From an uncultured Lactobacillus sp. (GTDB lineage Bacteria; Bacillota; Bacilli; Lactobacillales; Lactobacillaceae): a stretch of DNA of 33,389 nt. The translations under genes and the position numbers were made by a program. The stretch is taken from NCBI GenBank assembly GCA_937916845.1, contig CALFSK010000012.1, positions 1 to 33,389 of the forward strand, written 5' to 3'. Position 1 is the first letter of the stretch, and every line of letters starts with the position of its first letter. The notes under the pieces were generated by a model that searched no databases, was not told the DNA's origin, and saw nothing but the letters and a program-made list of their open reading frames with translations. This document shows positions 16,052 to 22,974 of the stretch, piece after piece.

Positions 16052-16099
16052 AGAATAACCGAATTTAATCACACTGACAATCAATAACATACTGTGATT
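16052..16099 (-). promoter_or_regulatory. Promoter of the MacB-type exporter with an inverted repeat
   Basis: Read on minus: TTGTCA (16075-16080), 17-base spacer, TATTCT (16052-16057). AATCACA (16067-16073) and TGTGATT (16093-16099) form an inverted repeat across the -35, a candidate operator. Confidence 0.55.
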
Positions 16100-16123
16100 G
16101 ATGGATACGTTTAAATACTTGAT

Positions 16124-16151
16124 TTGACCATTGTCCCATACTTACTATAAA
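16124..16151 (+). promoter_or_regulatory. Probable promoter of the rhomboid gene
   Basis: TTGACC (16124-16129), 16-base spacer, TATAAA (16146-16151). It gives a leader of about 80 bases. Confidence 0.55.
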
Positions 16152-16183
16152 TTTACTCATTCTTTACCCCGTCACAACCACCA

Positions 16184-16226
16184 TTTCTTTCATTTACCGT
16201 ATGCTGAAATTAACTCATGAAAGAAA
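16184..16226 (+). promoter_or_regulatory. Leader hairpin abutting the ribosome site of the rhomboid gene
   Basis: TTTCTTTCAT (16184-16193) pairs perfectly with ATGAAAGAAA (16217-16226). The right arm joins directly to the GTAGG ribosome site used by the TTG start at 16240. Confidence 0.5.
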
Positions 16227-16239
16227 GTAGGCATCTTTT

Positions 16240-16977
16240 TTGGCATTTCAATCAAATGATGGTCTCACCTGGCATCAACGTAAGGCCAACCTCAAACGGT
16301 GGTACCGGGTTTACCTCGGTAGTCACGATTTTGCAATCATAACGACCCTCCTACTCGCCGTCAACATTGGCGTGTACCTGTTTGAAACTTTTTCGCAACT
16401 CCAATATGGTAATATTTTTAGCATTAATCCTCTAGTGCTCATCAAATACGGGGCATCGTACGTTCCGTTCATTAACGCCGGTGACTATTGGCGACTTTGG
16501 ACCCCCATGTTTGTCCATGTCAGCCCGATTCACTTGGGCTTAAACATGGTCACCCTCTACTTAGTCGGACCGGTCGTTGAACAAAAAATCGGTTCGATTA
16601 GAATGGGCTGCGTTTACCTGCTCAGTGGTCTAGCTGGGAACTTTGTCAGCTTCCTATTTTCACAAAACACGGTAAGTGCGGGCGCTTCCACAAGTCTTTT
16701 TGGGCTAATCGCATACGCTGCTTTAATTACGCCAAGCGCCCGTCAGCGATTGGCTTCGATACTAATCGTCAACTTAGCCTTTAACCTAATCGATCCGAGC
16801 GTTAATATTTATGGCCACCTCGGTGGGCTAATCGGTGGCGTACTGTTAGCCGCCCTCTTCTTCGATATCGATGAAATCGACTTTGTACGGGTCCCATCGT
16901 GGCTACGCACGACCTTTGCCGTTGGTTTGACACTAGTCCTTTTTACCTGGACCATCTTCAATGACTATTTGCCTTAA
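16240..16977 (+). CDS. Rhomboid family intramembrane serine protease
   Basis: A 245-aa polytopic membrane protease. Rhomboid landmarks: W-R-L-W-T-P-M-F-V-H; H98 and N102 (H-L-G-L-N-M), matching the His/Asn of the oxyanion site; nucleophile S150 in G-A-S-T-S-L-F-G; and catalytic H193 in Y-G-H-L-G-G. The usual G-x-S-G is G-A-S-T here. It cleaves membrane-anchored substrates within or near the bilayer; targets unknown. The start is TTG at 16240, with AGTAGG 8 bases upstream; no ATG exists in frame before the protease core. Monocistronic, though often next to glucokinase genes in other Firmicutes. Confidence 0.9.
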   Translation: MAFQSNDGLTWHQRKANLKRWYRVYLGSHDFAIITTLLLAVNIGVYLFETFSQLQYGNIFSINPLVLIKYGASYVPFINAGDYWRLWTPMFVHVSPIHLGLNMVTLYLVGPVVEQKIGSIRMGCVYLLSGLAGNFVSFLFSQNTVSAGASTSLFGLIAYAALITPSARQRLASILIVNLAFNLIDPSVNIYGHLGGLIGGVLLAALFFDIDEIDFVRVPSWLRTTFAVGLTLVLFTWTIFNDYLP

Positions 16978-16984
16978 TGGACCT

Positions 16985-17035
16985 AATAAGTGGGTGCCGA
17001 TTTCAGTTTTCTCCTGAAATTAGCACCCACTTATT
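16985..17035. terminator. Bidirectional terminator (rhomboid / yhaM operon)
   Basis: AATAAGTGGGTGC (16985-16997) pairs with 17023-17035, and GATTTCAG / CTGAAATT continue the stem. Confidence 0.9.
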
Positions 17036-17070
17036 TATTTTCTAAAAGATTTCTTTATACAACACGTTTA

Positions 17071-17622
17071 TTACCGTGCACCAATCGTCTGACACCAAGC
17101 AAAATAAGGCGTGCCACTCGTCATGGCCTCAAATTCTGGGCCAGTCAACTGCGTCAAATCATGCCCGGCTAAGTTCAGTGGATCGACCAGCGTTAACTGG
17201 TAATCCTGCGTCCACGCCACTAATGCGGGCAAGCCATTTAACGCTGTGTTTAGCAGCTGGTAGGTCGTAACCGGCGTCACTAAATCAATCATCAGTGTAT
17301 ACCGCGATTTAATTCGGCGGGCTGGCCAGATTTCATGAACCTTTGAGCGCATTAGGCCGACCTTGACCGTCGTAATGACGCTGGCTAAGGGGGCTAACGT
17401 CTGGAAGACTTGCCCACGTTCATCAGCGAGGCTCACCCGATTAGTCGTAATGGTCACCCGACCGTGCGCGGCCGCTCCCTCACTCAAAGCCTTCAATATG
17501 AACGGCGTCTGCTTACGGGCCGTAGAATACTTCTGACCGTTAATGACCAGAGTCATGTACGCTGGCCGCTGACTAATATGCGTTGCAATGTCAGTAACCG
17601 TCACGGGCATTAATTTAGGCAT
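17071..17622 (-). CDS. Unknown 183-aa protein, last gene of the yhaO-yhaN-yhaM operon
   Basis: A soluble protein with no signal or membrane segment. The N-terminal half reads like a compact alpha/beta domain (M-T-L-V-I-N-G-Q-K-Y-S-T-A, then V-T-I-T-T-N-R-V-S-L-A-D-E-R-G-Q-V-F). A basic middle follows (R-S-K-V-H, P-A-R-R-I-K-S-R-Y). No family was recognised. GGAGGTG lies 6 bases before ATG 17622; the ATG at 17640 overlaps the yhaM stop and would put that ribosome site inside the gene. It starts 17 bases after yhaM, so a role tied to nucleic-acid processing is plausible but unproven. Confidence 0.65.
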   Translation of the reverse strand: MPKLMPVTVTDIATHISQRPAYMTLVINGQKYSTARKQTPFILKALSEGAAAHGRVTITTNRVSLADERGQVFQTLAPLASVITTVKVGLMRSKVHEIWPARRIKSRYTLMIDLVTPVTTYQLLNTALNGLPALVAWTQDYQLTLVDPLNLAGHDLTQLTGPEFEAMTSGTPYFAWCQTIGAR

Positions 17623-17639
17623 CCGCCCACCTCCGAACA

Positions 17640-18626
17640 TTAATCTTGTCCGTCATGACCGTCTAAATCACCCTTCGTCTGATCATGCGTCGGCCGGTAG
17701 AAATTACGCCCGTCCATCGCGAAGATTCGCTCCGTATACGTCCCAGGTTCGGCGTGTCCAATCGAAGTCTGCATCATTTGGATCGATGCATCCAACTCAT
17801 CTAAGTCGTGTAAAATCTCCGCTTCCATAATGTGGGGACGTACCGGTGAACCGTATTCCAATAACCCGTGATGGGCCAAAATCATGTGCCGTAAAATTAA
17901 TACGGGTTCCGATTGTTCATCAATTTTTAGTTGTTGGCAGGCTTCAACGATCTGTTCGTCGATCAAGACAATGTGACCCACTAGATTTCCCGCCAACGTG
18001 TAAGTTGTTGAAACGGGCCCGGACATTTCAATGGTTTTCCCCATATCATGCAAAATAGCCCCGGCGTAAAGCAACGGCCGGTTAACGTGCGGATATTCAT
18101 CCGCCACGGACTTGGCTAACCGCAAAATGGATAACGTATGGTACGCTAAGCCACCCGCAAACGCGTGGTGGTTTTTCTTCGCTGCCGGGTAACTAAAGAA
18201 GTCCGCGTGAAACTTGGTCAATAGGTGGCGCACAATCCGATTCCAATTAGGCTCCGTAATGGCAAACACAAATTGGTTGATTTCGTCTTCCATCGTCTGC
18301 GTATTCAGCGGTGCGTGTTCCACAAACTGCTGAACTTCTTGTGGTTCACCCGCGTGCGTTAGCCGCATTTGTTGAATCTTGATTTGGGGATTGCCTTGAT
18401 AAGTTTCCCGTTTACCTTTTAAATGAATGATCCGGCCAGCTTGAAAGTTTTCAACGTCCTGATCACTCGCATCCCAGAACTTACCAGAAATTTCACCGGA
18501 AGTATCCTGAAAATTAATGGCCAGAAACTTTTTGCCATTCTTAGCGATTCGCACTTCAGAATCCTTCAACAGGAAGAAGCCTTCAACCGGTTCATCCAGC
18601 TGATAATCAAATAATTTTTTTGCCAT
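17640..18626 (-). CDS. yhaM: 3'-5' exoribonuclease YhaM
   Basis: A 328-aa protein with an N-terminal OB-fold (residues ~10-90; A-I-N-F-Q-D-T-S-G-E-I-S-G-K-F-W-D) and a central HD phosphohydrolase domain (~155-290). The metal site shows as H-H-A-F-A-G-G-L-A-Y-H-T, G-A-I-L-H-D-M-G-K and the later H-H-G-L-L-E-Y-G. YhaM degrades short single-stranded RNA and DNA from the 3' end. Length matches B. subtilis YhaM (about 314 aa). GGGGG lies 8 bases before the ATG. It is 19 bases after yhaN in the same operon, a common arrangement in Firmicutes. Confidence 0.93.
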   Translation of the reverse strand: MAKKLFDYQLDEPVEGFFLLKDSEVRIAKNGKKFLAINFQDTSGEISGKFWDASDQDVENFQAGRIIHLKGKRETYQGNPQIKIQQMRLTHAGEPQEVQQFVEHAPLNTQTMEDEINQFVFAITEPNWNRIVRHLLTKFHADFFSYPAAKKNHHAFAGGLAYHTLSILRLAKSVADEYPHVNRPLLYAGAILHDMGKTIEMSGPVSTTYTLAGNLVGHIVLIDEQIVEACQQLKIDEQSEPVLILRHMILAHHGLLEYGSPVRPHIMEAEILHDLDELDASIQMMQTSIGHAEPGTYTERIFAMDGRNFYRPTHDQTKGDLDGHDGQD

Positions 18627-18645
18627 ATTAAGTCCCCCGTTCAGG

Positions 18646-21135
18646 TTAAGTTAATTCAAGAACAGCTTCCGCCGCTAACTGGGTCTTTGCGGCCGTCTCA
18701 TTAGTGAAATAAATCAACTGATGTTGTTGCCCAACCGTTCTTAGCAACTCCCACGCAGCTGTCCGTCGCTGGTCATCAAAGTTGACCAGCCCATCATCAA
18801 TCATCAACGGTAGCCGGGCCTGCTCACCTAAATGAACAATCAGCGCCAAGCGCAGTGCCAGGTAGAGTTGTTCCTTCGTCGCAGTGGATAAAAACGCAAC
18901 CTCAAAGCGGGCTCCTGCAGTGGTCGTAACCATCAATTGATTACCGTCTAAATTAATTTTATTATACCGCTTACCAGTCAAACGCGCGAAGTTCGTCGTT
19001 GCTAACGATAACACTGCCGGTAACTGCTGATTAGTCAACGTTTGCAGTGCCTGTTCGATCCAGTTTGCCCCTAACTGCCGCGTCACCCATTGGCGGGCTA
19101 ACACGGTAATTTCAGTCTGTAAGTTAGCCTGTTGTTGCCGTAATGTGGCGTAACGCCCGTCTTCCGTCAACCGTTTTAATTGCGTCTGTGCGGTGACTAA
19201 GCCGCTTGTTTGCTGTGTCAATTGAGCTTGCGTGGTTCCTAACTGCTGGCGAACAGTGCCAATCTCAGTTTGCAACGCCGTCACGTCCGCAAAGCCTTGT
19301 AACGCCGTCTGTTCTGACTGTGGTAATTGCCGTTCTAACTGCGCAATCGTGGCCGTTGTCGCCGTCTGAACGGCCTGGCTCTCAATGGCTGCGCCTAAAT
19401 CGTCCGCATTCGCCAAACCATTTTCTTCCGCAAGCTGTTGAAGCTGATTAGCGACCTCCCGCACCCGCTCCGTCAACTGCTGGACCTGACGTTGGGTGAA
19501 CGCAAAGTCAGGACCAGCCATACTTTGCTTCTGTAGTAATTGGTGCACTTGCTCGTAAAATTGCTGGACGCGCTTAACGCTTAACGGCAACTGATCAGGA
19601 TCCACTGGAATCCAACCAGCCGCAAACTGATAGTCCTGCAGTGATTGCCAAACCCGGCTAGCTTGCGTAGCCGCGTGCTGCTCAGCAGACGTTACTGCCG
19701 CTTGGGCACGTTGCAGTTCAGCAATTTGGTCCAACTGCTGACGTGCTTCTTCTATGGACAATTGCGGCGATAATCCAGCGGCGGTTAACTGAGCACCTAA
19801 ATCCGGTTGTTCTGCGTTCACCGGGGCTGGTTTATTCATTTCGTCATAGCCGAACCAACCTAACAGGCCAAACCCAGCCAACGCAAGTACCCATTTAAAG
19901 GCACCGAGCGGTAAAAAGAGCCCAGCAACCACGCCGATGCCCCCCGCAACTAGTCGCCAATCAAGCTGCCGTTGTTGCTGATGCTGCTGGCGTGAAACCG
20001 GCTGCCAGTTCGTCACCGTTTGTTTCAACGTTTTTAAGGCATCTTTTTTCGTGGGTGATAAGCAGGCCATTAGTTCCGGATAAGCTTGTGATTGCGTCTC
20101 ATACGTTGTCTTAGCCTGATCCACCTGCGCTGTCAAAGCTTGGTACTGACCGAATGCTTGTTGCAGCGTCGGGAGTTGGCCTTCCAACGTTTCAAATTCA
20201 GTCTGATGCTTCACGTAAAACCCAAGTAACCCTTGGGACTGCTCGTCGACCGGCTGTTCACTCAACTGTTGCCGTGCACCGGCCAAACTGTGCTGCAACT
20301 CCGTTTGTTCCTGTAATAATTGCTGCGCACGTTTAATTCCTGCCGGGGTCAACGTTTGACCATCCTGAGAAACCTGCGCACGTAATTGCCGTAACTGCTG
20401 ATATACCGGCCATTGATTGCGTAATTCCGCTAACCGTTGCTGTTGCGTATTTAACTCGTCTAACGTCCGTTCACTTGCGGCCTGCGCCGTCTGTAAGCTT
20501 TGAATCTGGGCCTGTAGTTCCTGATAAGCCGGATAATTCTGCTTGGCAGCCTGGACCTGGATTTGAAGGTCGTGATAACGATGCAGTGCCTGGTTAAGTT
20601 CTGACTTCCGTCCCCGGGGTTTATACAGCTCATCCGCGTGATCTCGCAACGACTGTGCAGTCGCCCGCCACGGCGCACTTCCAACTAAACCGACCTGCTG
20701 CAACTGCGTATTCAAATCACTTGCTTGTAACGTTTTAATGGCCGTTAGCTCCGCCTGATTAAACGTAAATAATTGCTTATACTGCTCTTCATCATAGGGC
20801 GTTAGCCAATGATCCAATAGCGATAATGGTTGGGGCGCTTGCGTGGCTAAATTAATTAAGGTGGCCGCTTGATCACCTAACCGGGTCAACCGGTAAGTCA
20901 CATCGTTCACGACTAAATCCAGCGACCCACCGTACTGGCTAGTTGCTTGGGGTTCGTAGCGTTCCACCGGGTAGCGTCGAGATGGGAAACCAAACAGCAT
21001 CCCTAAAATAAAGGCGCGTAAGGTTGATTTACCCGACTCATTTTGCCCGTAAACCACTTGCAACCCGTCTGAAAAATCAAAACTTTGCTGGTGAAATTTA
21101 CCGAATCCGGCAATTTCAACGTGCTTAATCCACAT
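18646..21135 (-). CDS. yhaN: SbcC-like AAA ATPase YhaN
   Basis: An 829-aa SMC/SbcC-like ATPase: N-terminal Walker A G-Q-N-E-S-G-K-S-T (~30-38), long Gln-rich coiled coils (~165-380 and ~450-690), and a C-terminal ATPase half with L-A-L-R-L-A-L-I-V-H then the Walker-B-like L-P-L-M-I-D-D-G-L-V-N-F-D. Two hydrophobic segments in the middle (~390-430) interrupt the coil, a YhaN trait that may tie it to the membrane. It pairs with the YhaO nuclease as an SbcCD/Rad50-Mre11-like complex; the physiological DNA target is not established. The start overlaps the yhaO stop by 11 bases, which suggests translational coupling. Confidence 0.88.
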   Translation of the reverse strand: MWIKHVEIAGFGKFHQQSFDFSDGLQVVYGQNESGKSTLRAFILGMLFGFPSRRYPVERYEPQATSQYGGSLDLVVNDVTYRLTRLGDQAATLINLATQAPQPLSLLDHWLTPYDEEQYKQLFTFNQAELTAIKTLQASDLNTQLQQVGLVGSAPWRATAQSLRDHADELYKPRGRKSELNQALHRYHDLQIQVQAAKQNYPAYQELQAQIQSLQTAQAASERTLDELNTQQQRLAELRNQWPVYQQLRQLRAQVSQDGQTLTPAGIKRAQQLLQEQTELQHSLAGARQQLSEQPVDEQSQGLLGFYVKHQTEFETLEGQLPTLQQAFGQYQALTAQVDQAKTTYETQSQAYPELMACLSPTKKDALKTLKQTVTNWQPVSRQQHQQQRQLDWRLVAGGIGVVAGLFLPLGAFKWVLALAGFGLLGWFGYDEMNKPAPVNAEQPDLGAQLTAAGLSPQLSIEEARQQLDQIAELQRAQAAVTSAEQHAATQASRVWQSLQDYQFAAGWIPVDPDQLPLSVKRVQQFYEQVHQLLQKQSMAGPDFAFTQRQVQQLTERVREVANQLQQLAEENGLANADDLGAAIESQAVQTATTATIAQLERQLPQSEQTALQGFADVTALQTEIGTVRQQLGTTQAQLTQQTSGLVTAQTQLKRLTEDGRYATLRQQQANLQTEITVLARQWVTRQLGANWIEQALQTLTNQQLPAVLSLATTNFARLTGKRYNKINLDGNQLMVTTTAGARFEVAFLSTATKEQLYLALRLALIVHLGEQARLPLMIDDGLVNFDDQRRTAAWELLRTVGQQHQLIYFTNETAAKTQLAAEAVLELT

Positions 21136-22339
21136 CGTCCGTCCCCCCCGTCGTCACGTGATATTGATCCGTCAGTAGCCGCATCACCTGTGCTTGCCAC
21201 TGTGCTGGCGTCATCGTTTCTAATAACGCCGTATTTAAAAAGTCTTCATTTAGTAAATTAGCCGCTAAATCAGCAATCGCATCCGCCGTCACAACTTGCT
21301 GCCCGGCGGATTGCCACGTCGCTTGGTTGACGCCAAAGGACGTGGCTTCATCAGAATTGACCGCCTGTTCAATTTGAACGGGCCACCAATGGTCAGTTGC
21401 CCGTTCCCGCAGTTGTGCCAAGAGTGCCCCCTGATTAAGCGCCAGTTGCGCGTTAGCATCCAATTGGACCGCGATTGGCAACGTTAAGCTGACCAATTGC
21501 AAACCATCATGACACTGCTGACTGAGTTGATCACTTAAAACGTTCAACAAGTCGGTTCGATTATAAGTTCCCGTTAAATCCGCAGTTAAATCTGTCCAAA
21601 TAATATCTGTCAAAGGTTTAAAGGTCGGTTGCAAGCTATGATCTGGTTGACTCGTAACGATTAGACAACCCTTAGGACCAGTTTCACCACGGTGGCGACC
21701 CTGAATATTCCCCGCATAAACAACGGGTGGCTGGGCATTCAATACTTGGCGTTGATGGATGTGGCCTAACGCCCAATAATCATCGTGCTTAGCTAATAAC
21801 TCCCCAACGTTAAACGGGGCGTAGTGGTCCCCCGCCTGACCAACTTGCCCGTGAAGCGTGCCAATCTGATAATCGACCGCACTCGTCTTCAACGGGTATT
21901 GGCTGGTCAAATCATCTTGAATCCAGCGTTGACTATAACTAAAGCCACTGATAGCCACCTTTTCCTGTGCCTTGGTTGTCAGTGTGACCGTCGTGACTTG
22001 GGGGCCAAAAACGTGCACGTTACTTGGAAAATGCCAGTTCGTTAAATCAGACTGAAAGTCATGATTTCCAAATGACAGGAGTACCGGAATTTGAACCCGG
22101 TGGAGCCGTTCTAATTCATTCATCAAAGCAGCCTGTGCCTGGACGCTCTGCGCTTGCGAATCAAACAAGTCCCCCACGAACAAGACAAAGTCGACCTGTT
22201 CGTCTAACGCTAAATCAACCAGGCGATGCAAAGCCGTCAATGGGGCTTGGATCAAGCGCTGCTGCAGCGCATTCGGCAAGTCACTCAGCCCTAAAAAAGG
22301 CGTATCTAAATGTAAATCCGCAGCGTGTAAGAATTTCAT
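21125..22339 (-). CDS. yhaO: Metallophosphoesterase / DNA exonuclease YhaO (SbcD-like)
   Basis: A 404-aa calcineurin-like phosphoesterase of the Mre11/SbcD group. The metal-binding motifs appear in order: H-A-A-D-L-H-L-D (~5-12), V-G-D-L-F-D, S-F-G-N-H-D-F, G-T-L-H-G and L-G-H-I-H-Q-R. It likely trims DNA ends together with YhaN. ATG at 22339 is chosen: GGAGGAG stands about 5 bases upstream and the protein then begins with the usual M-K-F-L-H-A-A-D. Longer readings to 22354 start in the ribosome site. First gene of the yhaO-yhaN-yhaM-unknown operon. No promoter is obvious between it and the upstream hairpin at 22376-22416. Confidence 0.9.
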   Translation of the reverse strand: MKFLHAADLHLDTPFLGLSDLPNALQQRLIQAPLTALHRLVDLALDEQVDFVLFVGDLFDSQAQSVQAQAALMNELERLHRVQIPVLLSFGNHDFQSDLTNWHFPSNVHVFGPQVTTVTLTTKAQEKVAISGFSYSQRWIQDDLTSQYPLKTSAVDYQIGTLHGQVGQAGDHYAPFNVGELLAKHDDYWALGHIHQRQVLNAQPPVVYAGNIQGRHRGETGPKGCLIVTSQPDHSLQPTFKPLTDIIWTDLTADLTGTYNRTDLLNVLSDQLSQQCHDGLQLVSLTLPIAVQLDANAQLALNQGALLAQLRERATDHWWPVQIEQAVNSDEATSFGVNQATWQSAGQQVVTADAIADLAANLLNEDFLNTALLETMTPAQWQAQVMRLLTDQYHVTTGGTDDVD

Positions 22340-22375
22340 TTTCTCCTCCATCAAAAAAAGTCTGGGGCAAAACTC

Positions 22376-22416
22376 AAAAACCGTTCAAAAATATTAAATA
22401 TTTCTGAACGGTTTTT
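22376..22416 (-). terminator. Strong hairpin between the YlbF-family gene and yhaO
   Basis: AAAAACCGTTCA (22376-22387) pairs perfectly with TGAACGGTTTTT (22405-22416), with AATATT repeats in the loop. On minus it ends the upstream transcript or acts as an attenuator, being only 37 bases before yhaO. Confidence 0.8.
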
Positions 22417-22440
22417 CTATTACTATGGTCGAAACGTGCA

Positions 22441-22543
22441 ACAAAAGGCAGCTTGCTCCGCTTAACCCGAAATCAGCGACTATTCCAAACCCAGGAATAA
22501 TCGCTGATTTCACGTTAATGCTCACAAACTAACCGCCTTTTGT
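22441..22543. repeat. Long nested inverted repeat, about 103 bp
   Basis: The outer arms ACAAAAGGC (22441-22449) and GCCTTTTGT (22535-22543) match perfectly. Inner arms GAAATCAGCGA (22469-22479) and TCGCTGATTTC (22501-22511) also match, followed inward by TATTCC / GGAATA and a 7-base loop. It is not a simple terminator as it lacks a T-run. Candidates are a structured RNA, a small non-autonomous mobile repeat, or a processing site. Confidence 0.7.
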
Positions 22544-22558
22544 CTCACTCTTTACAAA

Positions 22559-22903
22559 TTAGTCGTTGTAAAGTTCTTGAACCGGTTTCGTAATGATCTG
22601 ATTCAAATCATTCATCAGCTGGTTTAAGTTACGTTCTTTACCCATTAGGGCTTTGATTTCATCGACATTGCCAACTTTATCCGCAAGATCATGTGCTTTT
22701 TGAACTTCTTCATCTGAAAGCTCTTCGCCATTCATTTGCTTTTGTGAAAGTTGCATTTGAATTTCCTGAAAATCTTTGAAGAGGTCAAACGCACTCTGAT
22801 TTGCTTTCATTGTTTCATAAGCTGTCTGCAATTCTTTGTATTCTTTGGTTTGACGTAAATCTTGTTCCAATTGGTTCGCAGTATCATAAATATTAACGGC
22901 CAT
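22559..22903 (-). CDS. YlbF/YmcA (YheA) family protein
   Basis: A 114-aa all-helical protein of the YlbF/YmcA/YheA family (Com_YlbF). The typical pattern is I-Y-D-T-A-N-Q-L-E-x-D-L-R-x-T-x-E-Y-K-E-L at the start, A-F-D-L-F-K-D-F-Q-E-I-Q-M-x-L-x-x-K-Q-x-x-G-E-E-L in the middle, then L-N-x-L-M-x-D-L-N at the end. B. subtilis relatives YlbF and YmcA act with YaaT on RNase Y; the YheA branch is less studied. GGAGG 8 bases before the ATG. It lies between the PBP and the yhaO operon on the same strand, and is probably cotranscribed with the PBP (71-base gap, no clear terminator). Confidence 0.88.
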   Translation of the reverse strand: MAVNIYDTANQLEQDLRQTKEYKELQTAYETMKANQSAFDLFKDFQEIQMQLSQKQMNGEELSDEEVQKAHDLADKVGNVDEIKALMGKERNLNQLMNDLNQIITKPVQELYND

Positions 22904-22974
22904 CGTTAGTTCCTCCTCGAAGTATGTGTCGTAATTATTTTAGCATTTTTGTTAATTTTTTAATAGCGTTAGCC

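Noticed and set aside
20460..20684. 74-aa Arg-rich minus-strand frame within yhaN
   Set aside because: Out-of-frame reading of the Gln-rich coiled coil.
22024..22407. 127-aa open frame on plus, antisense to yhaO
   Set aside because: No ribosome site; composition and position mark it as a shadow of yhaO, and its end runs through a terminator hairpin.
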